Shown: piece after piece, positions 15,724-24,851 of the stretch
How the letters are laid out: each line of letters begins with the position of its first letter
How positions within the stretch are numbered: position 1 is the first letter of the stretch
NCBI RefSeq assembly: GCF_902804485.1
Contig: NZ_CADCST010000077.1
Location: 1-64,000, forward strand
Reading direction: 5' to 3'
Origin: Flavobacterium collinsii
GTDB taxonomy: Bacteria > Bacteroidota > Bacteroidia > Flavobacteriales > Flavobacteriaceae
DNA length: 64,000 nt
The notes under the pieces: model-generated
What the model was told of the DNA's origin: nothing
The model's database searches: none
Seen by the model: the letters and a program-made list of their open reading frames with translations, nothing else
Position numbers and translations under genes: made by a program

Positions 15724-18249
15724 ATGACACACACCTATACAATATCGGGAATGACTTGCGATGGATGTCGCACGAAAGTAGAAAAAACATTAAATGCTGT
15801 TGAGGGAGTAAAGGCAAATGTCACTCTAGATCCCCCATTGGCAACCATTATAATGGAAAAACATATTGCGACCGAGCAACTGCAGGAAGCATTGACTGCG
15901 GTTGGAAAGTACACCATTGAAATGACCCACACGACTCATTCGCAAGAAAAAACAGCAGAGAAATTATGCTGTAGTACTGCTAACGATCATGATCATAAAA
16001 AATTAGCTGTGCCTCATAATGATGCGGGTGGAAAATACTATTGCCCGATGCATTGTGAAGGCGATAAAATGTATGATAAACCGGGAGATTGCCCTGTATG
16101 CGGAATGCATTTGGTACAAGAACCAGCCGCTGTTCAGGTTCAGCAATACACATGCTCTATGCATCCGGAAATTATAACCAATGCGCCAGGATCATGTCCT
16201 ATTTGCGGGATGGATCTAGTACCAATGGAACCAAGCGAAAGCGAAGAACAAAGGATTTATAAGGGTTTGGTTAAGAAAATGAAAATAGCGGTTGTATTTA
16301 CAGTTCCTATTTTCGCCATTGCCATGATAGAAATGGCACACAACAATCCTCTACTTCAACTAATGGATGCGGCTAAATGGAATTGGGTACAGCTTATTTT
16401 ATCACTTCCTGTTGTCTTTTATGCCTGCTGGGTGTTTTTTTTACGAGCGTGGAAATCAATAATCACATGGAATTTAAATATGTTTACCCTTATCGGAATT
16501 GGTACAGGAGTGGCATTTTTATTTAGTTTAGTTGGAATGTTTTTTCCAGACATTTTTCCAAGTGAATTTAAGACCCAGCACGGAACAGTACTATTATACT
16601 TCGAGGCCACAACAGTTATTCTAACTTTAGTTTTGTTAGGACAATTGCTTGAAGCCAGAGCGCACAGTCAAACCAGTGGCGCTATAAAAGAATTATTAAA
16701 ATTGGCTCCTACCGAAGCTACTTTGGTAATTGATGGCGGTGATAAAGTAATCTCAATCCATGATATAAAAAAAGGTGATTTATTACGGGTAAAACCCGGA
16801 GATAAAATTCCTGTGGATGGGAAAATAACCGATGGTGAAAGTACAATAGACGAATCGATGATTACAGGTGAACCAATTCCTGTAGATAAAAAAATAGGCG
16901 ATATGGTGTCTTCAGGAACGATAAACGGAAACAAATCATTTATAATGATTGCCGAAAAAGTTGGTTCGGAAACCTTGCTTTCGCAAATTATACAGATGGT
17001 TAATAATGCAAGCCGTTCCAGAGCACCAATTCAAAAACTAGCCGATAGTATTGCTAAATATTTTGTACCAATTGTTGTTGTAATTTCCATTCTTACCTTT
17101 TTCATTTGGGCAAAATTTGGTCCCGAACCGGCATTGGTCTATGGGTTTATAAATGCCATTGCGGTATTAATTATTGCCTGTCCCTGTGCTTTAGGATTGG
17201 CAACGCCCATGTCTGTAATGGTAGGAGTTGGTAAAGGCGCTCAATCGGGAATTCTGATAAAAAATGCTGAGGCTTTAGAAAAAATGGATAAGGTAAATGT
17301 TCTGATTACTGATAAAACAGGAACAATTACAGAAGGGAAACCTTCGGTAGAAAAAATTATTGCATTACAATATTCAGAAGATGAACTGCTGCAATACATT
17401 GCGTCTTTAAATCAGTATAGCGAACATCCTTTGGCACAAGCAGTAGTGAAATTTGCAAAAGCTAAAAATGTCTCTTTAACGAAAGTCGATGATTTTGAAA
17501 ATATTGCAGGAAAAGGAGTTATTGGAACTGCTATTGATAAAAAGATCGCATTGGGGAATAAAAAATTAATGGAGCAAGTAGGCGCAGCTATTTCTGCCAC
17601 AATTGAAGAGAAAATTATTGCCGAACAAAAATTAGGAAAAACAGTTTCTTATATCGCTGTAGATAAGAACGTAGTGGGGTTTGTAACGATAACCGATGCT
17701 ATAAAAGAAACCAGTGCTGCTGCTATAAAAGAATTAATGCGTCAAGGAGTTGAAGTAATTATGCTTACGGGAGATAATGTAAATACTGCCAAAGCTGTTG
17801 CCGACGAGTTGCATTTAACCTCTTTCCAAGCAGGTTGTTTACCGGAAGACAAATTAAAAGTAATAGAGAAATTACAAGCTGAAGGAAAAGTTGTTGCTAT
17901 GGCAGGAGATGGTATAAACGATGCGCCAGCTTTGGCACAATCGGACATTGGCATTGCGATGGGAACAGGAACAGATGTCGCGATCGAAAGTGCCAAGATT
18001 ACTTTGGTAAAAGGAGATTTGCAAGGAATTGTTAAAGCAAAAAATCTGAGCCACGCTGTAATGAGCAACATCAAGCAAAACCTATTCTTTGCTTTTATAT
18101 ATAATGTCTTAGGTGTACCAGTTGCTGCGGGAGTTTTATATCCGTTTTTCGGAATATTACTTTCTCCTATGATTGCTGCCCTGGCAATGAGTTTTAGCTC
18201 GGTATCTGTCATTGTCAATGCATTGCGATTGAGAAGCTTAAAACTCTAA
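15724..18249 (+). CDS. copA: Copper-exporting P1B-type ATPase
   Basis: This 841-aa protein starts with an HMA domain (GMTCDGC near residue 11). Two metal-binding units follow (YYCPMHCEG to CPVCGMHLV near 105-130, and YTCSMHPEI to CPICGMDLVP near 140-165). Membrane helices and the actuator domain (GESTIDESMITGEPIPVDK) come next. The copper gate CPCALGLATP is near 486, the phosphorylation site DKTGT near 530, SEHPLAQ near 568 and GDGINDAPAL near 729. All catalytic motifs are intact. It pumps Cu(I) or Ag(I) from cytoplasm to periplasm and complements the RND pump. Two tandem YTCPMHP-type units behind one HMA domain is a notably extended metal-sensing N-terminus. Confidence 0.95.
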   Translation: MTHTYTISGMTCDGCRTKVEKTLNAVEGVKANVTLDPPLATIIMEKHIATEQLQEALTAVGKYTIEMTHTTHSQEKTAEKLCCSTANDHDHKKLAVPHNDAGGKYYCPMHCEGDKMYDKPGDCPVCGMHLVQEPAAVQVQQYTCSMHPEIITNAPGSCPICGMDLVPMEPSESEEQRIYKGLVKKMKIAVVFTVPIFAIAMIEMAHNNPLLQLMDAAKWNWVQLILSLPVVFYACWVFFLRAWKSIITWNLNMFTLIGIGTGVAFLFSLVGMFFPDIFPSEFKTQHGTVLLYFEATTVILTLVLLGQLLEARAHSQTSGAIKELLKLAPTEATLVIDGGDKVISIHDIKKGDLLRVKPGDKIPVDGKITDGESTIDESMITGEPIPVDKKIGDMVSSGTINGNKSFIMIAEKVGSETLLSQIIQMVNNASRSRAPIQKLADSIAKYFVPIVVVISILTFFIWAKFGPEPALVYGFINAIAVLIIACPCALGLATPMSVMVGVGKGAQSGILIKNAEALEKMDKVNVLITDKTGTITEGKPSVEKIIALQYSEDELLQYIASLNQYSEHPLAQAVVKFAKAKNVSLTKVDDFENIAGKGVIGTAIDKKIALGNKKLMEQVGAAISATIEEKIIAEQKLGKTVSYIAVDKNVVGFVTITDAIKETSAAAIKELMRQGVEVIMLTGDNVNTAKAVADELHLTSFQAGCLPEDKLKVIEKLQAEGKVVAMAGDGINDAPALAQSDIGIAMGTGTDVAIESAKITLVKGDLQGIVKAKNLSHAVMSNIKQNLFFAFIYNVLGVPVAAGVLYPFFGILLSPMIAALAMSFSSVSVIVNALRLRSLKL

Positions 18250-18275
18250 AGAATAATAATTTATTATAAAAACAA

Positions 18276-19520
18276 ATGACCAATCTAGGACAAATTATTC
18301 TTCAGTATAAAAACGATAACGAAAGTGTCTACAATACCTGGTTTATAGATAACAACCAACGGTTAAAGGCATTTCGGACTATAAGACGTGGTGTTTTACA
18401 AGTCATTGAGGATATTAAAAAGAAAACCTTTCCTAATGATTTTAAAGAAAGCAGTTTAGAATTTGTTCTGAGTTGCATTGCTGAACAAAAACAAATCTTT
18501 GCAGGGGTTTCCCATCCGTTTTATTGGAAACCCAAATTGCGCATTCCTGATATCTATGAAAATCAAAACAATAAATTGGCTTTCGGTCAATTCCTTGAAA
18601 ATTGTATCAATGCCAAGTCTGAAGAACAGGTTGTAAAAGAAATCATAAAACTCGATGAATTAAAAATTAAAGGATTAGGACCTGCGGTTGCCAGTATTTT
18701 ATATTTCATACACCCAACCTGGTTCCCTCCATTCAACACTGCTATTCTCAATGGTTTTAATTTTCTTTTTAAAGACAAAAAAAAATTGGGAAGCTGGACA
18801 GAATATCTTAAAATAAGAGAAACTTTGATGGAAACTAACACTTTGCATAAATCTCAGCTGTCAAATGATTTGGGTGCCATTGCAGGATTGTGTTTTGAAA
18901 TTGGAACTCAGAAAATGCTAATCGGTAACGATGAATACTTAAGCGAGGCAGAACGTTCAAGATTCGAAAAAAACGTACACAAGCGTCAAAAAGAAATACT
19001 CGAAGAAAAACTGGAGGAAAATCTGCATAATGAGATGCAATACCATCTGCTAAAAATAGGTATTTCTCTCGGTTTCGATGTTATCCCGGCAAGCAATGAT
19101 AAAAACAAATCATTTAATGGACAAAATTTCTCATTTATTTCACTGGTAAAATTCCCTGAGTTGCCTACCGACAAGGACACTAAAAACACCATCAAGCTTA
19201 TTGATGTGCTCTGGTTCGAAAAAGGCACAAACAAAATTATAGGTGCCTTTGAAGTAGAAAAGAGCACTAGTATCTACTCCGGCATACTGCGCTTGTCTGA
19301 CCTGTACTTTAGTATTTCAAGCGGACAGGAAGTTTTTTATATTATTATTCCCAATAACAGAGAAAAGGATGTAGTGCTTCAGCTAAATAGGCCCGTTATA
19401 AAAAACTCGAAAATGAATATAAAATATATCCTATTTTCTGAATTAAGAGCTAATTGTGATGCTATCTGTAAATTTGGAACCGACCATTCGGTAATGGAAA
19501 AAATATCAAAATCAATTTAA
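18276..19520 (+). CDS. Hypothetical protein with a possible restriction-endonuclease-like C-terminal domain
   Basis: This 414-aa protein has no signal peptide or membrane helix, so it is cytoplasmic, unlike its neighbours. The middle (about 125-165) has a helix-hairpin-helix-like stretch, LDELKIKGLGPAVASILYFI. The C-terminal third contains IDVLWF, then about 10 residues later GAFEVEKSTSIYSGILRLSD, a D-(n)-ExE-K arrangement like variant PD-(D/E)xK nucleases. It lies 26 bp after the copper ATPase and 12 bp before the DUF2911 gene. I do not know a copper role; it may be a stray defence or repair gene in the metal cluster. The nuclease call is tentative. Confidence 0.5.
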   Translation: MTNLGQIILQYKNDNESVYNTWFIDNNQRLKAFRTIRRGVLQVIEDIKKKTFPNDFKESSLEFVLSCIAEQKQIFAGVSHPFYWKPKLRIPDIYENQNNKLAFGQFLENCINAKSEEQVVKEIIKLDELKIKGLGPAVASILYFIHPTWFPPFNTAILNGFNFLFKDKKKLGSWTEYLKIRETLMETNTLHKSQLSNDLGAIAGLCFEIGTQKMLIGNDEYLSEAERSRFEKNVHKRQKEILEEKLEENLHNEMQYHLLKIGISLGFDVIPASNDKNKSFNGQNFSFISLVKFPELPTDKDTKNTIKLIDVLWFEKGTNKIIGAFEVEKSTSIYSGILRLSDLYFSISSGQEVFYIIIPNNREKDVVLQLNRPVIKNSKMNIKYILFSELRANCDAICKFGTDHSVMEKISKSI

Positions 19521-19532
19521 AATTAAAAAACT

Positions 19533-20405
19533 ATGAAAAAAATATTTCTATTAAGCTTCATTATTATACAATCGTTATCAATTTATGCACAGGAAAAAGT
19601 TCAAATTAAGCTTACTTCTGCAAGCCCTTCAGCATCATTTCAACAAGAAATTGGAAGCTCAACAATAAAAATGGCCTATAGCAGACCCTTAGTAAGAGGA
19701 CGAAAAATATTTGGGGAACTGGTGCCATTTGGCAAACTCTGGCGGACAGGTGCAAGTGACTGTACGACCATCAGTACTAATGAGGATATCACCGTAGGAA
19801 ATAATATTTTAAAAACAGGAACCTACTCTATATTTTCAATTCCATCAGAAAATGAGTGGACTATCATTATAAATAGTGATATTACTTTACATGGCGAAAC
19901 TGGTTATGATGAGAAAAAAGACGTTATGCGTTTTACCGTCCCCACAGAAAAAACAACTAATTTCTACGAAACTTTTACCATCGAATTAAATGACATCAAT
20001 AGTAAAGGGGAAGGTTTCCTTAAAATAGAATGGGAAAATACTATGGTTAAAATACCAATGAAAAGCAAAGCTGACAAAGAAATTTTAGCCCTAATTGACA
20101 AATATATTATTAAAGAGAAAAGTCAAAATGCTACTTTATTGTTTCAGGCAGCAAATTATTATTCAACCACGGGAAGAGCAAATAACCAAACAGTATCCTG
20201 GTTAACTGAGGCTGAAAAATTGGATCCCGAAAATTTTTATTATCCCACTTTAAGACAGAAAGTATCTTTAGAACTGAAGGATTATCCCAATGCTATTGAA
20301 GCAGCAAAAAAAGCCTTAACAATTGCAGAACAGAAAAAAATGAAGGGTACTGAAAAATTAAAAAATCAGATTGAAGAGTTACAATTATTACTTAAAAGTA
20401 AATAA
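19533..20405 (+). CDS. DUF2911 family secreted protein
   Basis: This 290-aa protein has a signal peptide ending near IYAQ (residue 19). The DUF2911 domain (about 25-190) shows the conserved KMAYSRPLVRGRKIFGELV, GKLWRTGASDCTTI and LKTGTYSIFSIPSENEWTII segments. The C-terminal 90 residues are helical with a TPR-like pattern (WLTEAEKLDPENFYYPTLRQ). The domain is common in Bacteroidota and its function is unknown. It starts 12 bp after the previous gene, so it belongs to the same transcript. It is probably periplasmic. Confidence 0.82.
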   Translation: MKKIFLLSFIIIQSLSIYAQEKVQIKLTSASPSASFQQEIGSSTIKMAYSRPLVRGRKIFGELVPFGKLWRTGASDCTTISTNEDITVGNNILKTGTYSIFSIPSENEWTIIINSDITLHGETGYDEKKDVMRFTVPTEKTTNFYETFTIELNDINSKGEGFLKIEWENTMVKIPMKSKADKEILALIDKYIIKEKSQNATLLFQAANYYSTTGRANNQTVSWLTEAEKLDPENFYYPTLRQKVSLELKDYPNAIEAAKKALTIAEQKKMKGTEKLKNQIEELQLLLKSK

Positions 20406-20549
20406 ATAATAAGTATTACAATATCACATTGAAAACTACAGGAGCATAAAAAAATCCTTGGCATTTAAGCCGATATAGTGTTATAGTAACATTAGACTTG
20501 TTTTGTTCAGGGAAATAGATAAATCTAAATAACTTTTAAAGCTAAAAAT

Positions 20550-21044
20550 ATGAAAATGGAACACACAACACAGCAGCATTCTAAAGAGGTAGAGTCCAAA
20601 ATGTACAAAAAATTAGCCATTATGATCGTATTGTCATTTATTTCTATGTACATACTAATGTATTCGATGGTCGATATTTTTGCTAATGTCATTCCCAATG
20701 TAAACCAATTTTACATGGCAGGACTAATGACTATGCCAATGCTCATAATTGAGATTATTGTAATGGGCAGTATGTATATGAATAAAAAATGGAACATAGT
20801 GTTACTTATCACAGGGTGTCTTGCCGCAATCATTTTTTTTTCCTGTATCAGACAGCAAGCAACTGTTGACGATAAACAATTCTTAAAATCAATGATACCA
20901 CACCATGCAGCAGCAATCCTCATGGCTCAAGAGGCTTCTCTTCAAGATCCAGAAATAAGCCAACTTGCCCAAGATATCATAAAAGCGCAAGAAGCGGAAA
21001 TTGCACAAATGAAGGCCAAATTGGATGAAATGAAAAAAAAATAA
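20550..21044 (+). CDS. DUF305 family membrane protein
   Basis: This 164-aa protein has three hydrophobic segments (about 21-45, 50-70 and 77-95). The C-terminal DUF305 part contains FLKSMIPHHAAAILMAQEAS and IKAQEAEIAQMKAKL. The MIPHHxxA motif with later Met and Glu residues is the family signature and is thought to bind copper. The N-terminus (MKMEHTTQQHSKE) is also His/Met-rich. It sits 27 bp upstream of the multicopper oxidase gene and is likely part of its operon. Proteins of this kind are frequent beside copper oxidases. Confidence 0.85.
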   Translation: MKMEHTTQQHSKEVESKMYKKLAIMIVLSFISMYILMYSMVDIFANVIPNVNQFYMAGLMTMPMLIIEIIVMGSMYMNKKWNIVLLITGCLAAIIFFSCIRQQATVDDKQFLKSMIPHHAAAILMAQEASLQDPEISQLAQDIIKAQEAEIAQMKAKLDEMKKK

Positions 21045-21071
21045 CAGAATAATATTCTTTAAAAAAGCAAT

Positions 21072-23582
21072 ATGAAAAATATACTGATAATACTCGTATC
21101 TATCATGCTTCCTGTCCTGATTCATGCCCAGGATATGAAAACAATGGAAATGGATAAAAAGCCAGCGAAAGAAGAGTCAAATCCCACTACCTATACCTGT
21201 CCAATGCATCCCGATATTCATGAACCCAAACCGGGAAATTGCCCAAAGTGCGGTATGAAACTAGTGCCGGAAAAAATAAAAAAGCAAACAAAAATATCGC
21301 AGCATAAAGACATTCCCAAGAAACAAACTGACCAAGGAAATACAGCAATACAGGAGAACAATAATAGTACGATTGCTCAAAAAACACCTGGAGAAAATAA
21401 CGCACAGCCACGTGTTGTTCGATATGACCTGTATATAAGAGATACAATTGTAAATTTTACAGGAAAAACAAAAAGGGCTATAGCAGTGAATGGACAAATA
21501 CCCATGCCTACCCTGACCTTTACAGAAGGAGATATCGCCGAAATCTATGTTCACAATGAGCTGGATGAAGATACTTCCCTGCATTGGCATGGCTTATTCT
21601 TACCTAATCAATATGATGGTGTGCCAAACCTAACCCAAATGCCAATTAAACCCCATACCACGCATCTATATACTTTTCCCATTATTCAGCATGGCACACA
21701 TTGGTACCACAGCCATACGGAACTACAAGAACAGATAGGCATGTACGGCTCTTTTATAATGAATAAAAGAACAGATGATCCAACTTTCCGTAAAGGAATC
21801 GATGATCTGCCTTCTGTTCCCATAGTATTGAGTGAATGGACAGATATGAAACCTGAAAATGTACACCGACTGCTGCACAATGCATCGGACTGGTTTGCTA
21901 TTAAAAAGGGGACCACACAAAGTTATGCTGAAGCTATAAAGCAAGGGTATTTTAAGGACAAAATAAAAAATGAATGGAAGCGAATGAATGCGATGGATGT
22001 CAGTGATGTTTATTACGACAAATTTTTAATCAACGGAAAAAATGAAAATCAGCTTTCTCAATTTAAAGCGGGTGATAAAGTCCGACTACGGATTGCCAAT
22101 GGTGGTGCATCAACCTACTTTTGGCTTACTTATGCCGGTGGGAAAATTACGGTTGTGGCCAATGATGGAAATGACGTAGAACCAGTTGAGGTCGATCGAT
22201 TAATTATTGCAGTTTCTGAAACCTATGACATAATTGTAACCATTCCAGCTGACAAAACAGCTTATGAGTTTTTGGCAACACCGGAAGACCGAACAAAATC
22301 TACCTCTCTCTACATTGGCAGCGGGGTTAAGCAATTAGCGGCACCCTTGCCAAAGCTTAAATATTTCGAAGGGATGAAGATGATGAACGGTATGATGAAA
22401 ATGAATGGAGATCTGGATGATATGGGCATGAGCATGAGCCTTAATAAAATGGATATGAATGTAGTAATGTATCCCGAAATCACGGGTGAAACCAAGCCTA
22501 AAACCAATACAAAGATGGATGGTATGAAAATGGATGCTGAGCAATACAATGCCAATGCGCTTTCAGATATTACAACTCTAAATTATGCAATGCTTAAATC
22601 GCCTACCAAAACAACACTTCCTGAAAATGCTCCTATTAAAGAACTAAAATTTGAACTTACCGGTAACATGAATCGATATGTCTGGAGTTTGGACAATAAG
22701 GTGGTTTCTGAAGCCGATAAAATATTAATTAAAAAAGGCGAAAATGTACGCATCGTTTTACATAATAATTCAATGATGCGCCATCCAATGCACTTGCATG
22801 GTCACGACTTCAGAGTCCTTAATGGACAAGGAGAGTATGCACCATTAAAAAATGTGATTGATATAATGCCGATGGAAACAGATACGCTGGAATTTAATGC
22901 CAACGTAGACGGGGACTGGTTTTTTCACTGCCATATTTTATACCATATGATGAGCGGAATGGGAAGGGTTTTTACCTACGAAAACCAACCTGCCAATCCT
23001 GAAATTCCAGACCCAAAATTAGCACAACGAAAACTCTTTGCAGACGACAGGAAATTTCATTTTATGGCAGAGAATGATTTTGCAACCAATGGAAATGATG
23101 GTGAAGCAATGTATCAAAGTACACGCTGGAGTATTGGAACCGAATGGAGATTAGGGTACAATGACATGCATGGTTATGAAACTGAAACACATATTGGTCG
23201 ATATATTGGAAAAATGCAATGGCTAATGCCATTTATAGGATTTGACTGGAGATATCGAAAAATGGGAGAAGATGAACAAGAGAAAAATCTCTTTGGACAA
23301 AAAAACACTAAAGATAAACGTGCAGTAGTAAGTCTGGGGGTCAACTATACCCTTCCTATGTTAATAGTAGCACAGGCTGAGGTTTTCACAGATGGTAAAG
23401 TCAGACTACAGTTTGAACGTAAGGACATCCCGGTTTCTAAAAGACTGCGAATGAATTTAATGTTGAATACAGACAAGGAATATATGGCAGGGTTGCGCTA
23501 TATAGTTACCAGATGGGGTTCTCTATCTTCTCACTATGATAGCGATATGGGCTTTGGTGCTGGTTTTATTTTAAATTACTAA
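21072..23582 (+). CDS. Multicopper oxidase fused to a CopB-like outer-membrane barrel
   Basis: This 836-aa protein has four parts. A signal peptide ends at IHAQ. A metal-binding unit (YTCPMHPDI to CPKCGMKLVPEK) lies near 38-62. A multicopper oxidase follows with the copper ligands HWHG near 171, HWYHSHTE near 210, HPMHLHGHDF near 571 and HCHILYHMMSGMG near 619. The C-terminal 170 residues after about 655 are aromatic and beta-rich (STRWSIGTEWRLGYND, IGRYIGKMQWLMPFIGFDW), like the CopB-type copper-resistance barrel. A Met-rich loop (MKMMNGMMKMNGDLDDMGM) resembles the CueO/CopA Met insert. It should oxidise Cu(I) to Cu(II) in the periplasm. The fusion would tether the enzyme to the outer membrane. 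Confidence 0.9.
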   Translation: MKNILIILVSIMLPVLIHAQDMKTMEMDKKPAKEESNPTTYTCPMHPDIHEPKPGNCPKCGMKLVPEKIKKQTKISQHKDIPKKQTDQGNTAIQENNNSTIAQKTPGENNAQPRVVRYDLYIRDTIVNFTGKTKRAIAVNGQIPMPTLTFTEGDIAEIYVHNELDEDTSLHWHGLFLPNQYDGVPNLTQMPIKPHTTHLYTFPIIQHGTHWYHSHTELQEQIGMYGSFIMNKRTDDPTFRKGIDDLPSVPIVLSEWTDMKPENVHRLLHNASDWFAIKKGTTQSYAEAIKQGYFKDKIKNEWKRMNAMDVSDVYYDKFLINGKNENQLSQFKAGDKVRLRIANGGASTYFWLTYAGGKITVVANDGNDVEPVEVDRLIIAVSETYDIIVTIPADKTAYEFLATPEDRTKSTSLYIGSGVKQLAAPLPKLKYFEGMKMMNGMMKMNGDLDDMGMSMSLNKMDMNVVMYPEITGETKPKTNTKMDGMKMDAEQYNANALSDITTLNYAMLKSPTKTTLPENAPIKELKFELTGNMNRYVWSLDNKVVSEADKILIKKGENVRIVLHNNSMMRHPMHLHGHDFRVLNGQGEYAPLKNVIDIMPMETDTLEFNANVDGDWFFHCHILYHMMSGMGRVFTYENQPANPEIPDPKLAQRKLFADDRKFHFMAENDFATNGNDGEAMYQSTRWSIGTEWRLGYNDMHGYETETHIGRYIGKMQWLMPFIGFDWRYRKMGEDEQEKNLFGQKNTKDKRAVVSLGVNYTLPMLIVAQAEVFTDGKVRLQFERKDIPVSKRLRMNLMLNTDKEYMAGLRYIVTRWGSLSSHYDSDMGFGAGFILNY

Positions 23583-24019
23583 ATTTTTACCTTAAACAGT
23601 AGCATAGCGCAGTTAAAACCAAACAGGGAAGAAAACAATTCATAAAGGATACAATATATTTGATCACTCTATATATTTTTCTAAATAGCACATTTAATCC
23701 ACCAGCCTTTATAGGCTGGTTTTTTTTACATCTATTACCACTTTCTTTTTGTATTGCAGCCAAGTCATCATGAAATGCTCTTAAGTGTCAATCAATAGCA
23801 AGACTTTCTTATAGGGTCTTTTTAAACTAGATATTAGGATGATAGAGAAATGGATTCATACTTGGTTTAGTGCATCGGAAAAACTTCTTTAAAATTCAGA
23901 GGAGCAGTTTTATCTCATTAAAAGGAATTGATGGAAAACTATAACAATGATTCTACTGATGACGATGAAACATTTAATGGATCGCAGACCTTGCGAAAAA
24001 TATAGAAAAGCGTAAAATT
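23583..24019. other. Region downstream of the copper cluster with no clear gene
   Basis: The stretch holds the copper-cluster terminator at 23702-23727 and two very short frames with reasonable starts: 23839-23892 (17 codons) and 23931-24005 (24 codons, preceded by AAAGGAATTG, product MENYNNDSTDDDETFNG and a few more). These may be remnants of a longer gene. I recognise nothing in them. Confidence 0.5.
23702..23727 (+). terminator. Rho-independent terminator of the copper cluster
   Basis: CCAGCC (23702-23707), loop TTTATA, GGCTGG (23714-23719), then eight T. A textbook terminator 120 bp after the multicopper oxidase stop codon. Confidence 0.88.
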
Positions 24020-24277
24020 TTATTTTTTATTTAAGCTAAATTTCTTCAGTATTTTATCAAAATCTGATAGTGCTTTATAATGTTCTCTCATTTCCGTTAC
24101 AGTACTTACATTCCATATGCTAGGAGCATAAATATCCTTCATCTTCATGTAAAGCTCGGTTGCTGTGTGAGATTTGAGAATCTGCACATCACCACCAGCA
24201 TCAACGACTATCTTTATTAGCGTTGTGTTAATGCTTCGTATTGTGAAATAGCAGATTATGAGGTAGATATAACGCAT
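24020..24277 (-). CDS. Hypothetical 85-aa protein
   Basis: The product begins with a short hydrophobic segment (MRYIYLIICYFTIRSINTTL) and continues as a charged helical protein with MKMKDIYAPSIWNVSTV and HYKALSDFDKILKKFSLNKK. No known motif is visible. It is alone on its strand between the copper cluster terminator and the bidirectional hairpin at 24342-24377. It may be real or a fragment of a longer, lost gene; the absence of a clear ribosome-binding site lowers confidence. Confidence 0.35.
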   Translation of the reverse strand: MRYIYLIICYFTIRSINTTLIKIVVDAGGDVQILKSHTATELYMKMKDIYAPSIWNVSTVTEMREHYKALSDFDKILKKFSLNKK

Positions 24278-24341
24278 TGTTAAAGATAAAATTAATTATA
24301 ATATATTGCAAATCAGATGTCATAACTAACTGTCCTTATCC

Positions 24342-24377
24342 AAAAAGCCCATGAAAATCAATGATTTTCATGGGCTT
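24342..24377. terminator. Strong bidirectional hairpin terminator
   Basis: GCCCATGAAAATCA is followed almost directly by TGATTTTCATGGGC. It is flanked by AAAAA on the left and TTTTTTT on the right, so it can act on either strand. It separates the small minus-strand gene from the ssb region. Confidence 0.8.
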
Positions 24378-24582
24378 TTTTTATGTAGTATTCAAGTTAA
24401 TATCTTCAATTCTCGCAAAAAATAACATTCCTTTTTCAAGTCCTAAGTAGGAGCAATTGTTCTGATCATATTGAATTCTTTTGCCAGATTGCATTATTCA
24501 TTGCTTCCCCTTCATTTTTAAATTCAATAACCAGTATGCCTTTGTCTCATTTCAGCAGCAAAGGTAATTCCGTGTCCTTAAC

Positions 24583-24666
24583 GCAATAGCAAGGTCAGGC
24601 CCTTCAGGTTTGACAAAAAATCTCCACCCATCCGGGTTGTATTTTTTGTCAAAGCCTTGCTATTGC
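24583..24666. repeat. 84-nt two-step inverted repeat upstream of ssb
   Basis: The outer arms GCAATAGCAAGG (24583-24594) and CCTTGCTATTGC (24655-24666) pair perfectly over 12 bp. The inner arms TTTGACAAAAAAT (24609-24621) and ATTTTTTGTCAAA (24641-24653) pair perfectly over 13 bp, with a 19-nt GC-rich loop. The two stems are offset by a 14-nt bulge on the left side only. Such a single-strand fold beside ssb could be a priming or single-strand origin, or a regulatory RNA structure; the role is inferred. Confidence 0.8.
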
Positions 24667-24851
24667 TAGACACTAACCTTTTTATGCTCCCGAAACGAAA
24701 CATAGCATACTCCGGCTCTTTAGACGAATAAAAAAAATGTCAGCAATGAAAAGTAAAATATTAAAAATGGATTTGATGAAACAAAACAGCACCTCCTCTC
24801 ATTGCCGAATAAAATTTCAAAAAAAATTAATCACTAAAAATCGTAGAAATT

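Larger units (their letters stand above)
24278..24851. other. Regulatory region upstream of ssb
   Basis: No convincing gene is present. A frame on the plus strand from 24737 runs into ssb in another frame and looks accidental. The region contains a strong hairpin (24342-24377) and a long two-part inverted repeat (24583-24666). Confidence 0.6.

Noticed and set aside
23839..24005. Two mini-frames after the copper cluster (17 and 24 codons)
   Set aside because: Too short to support as genes, although the second has a fair ribosome-binding site. They are noted only as possible remnants.
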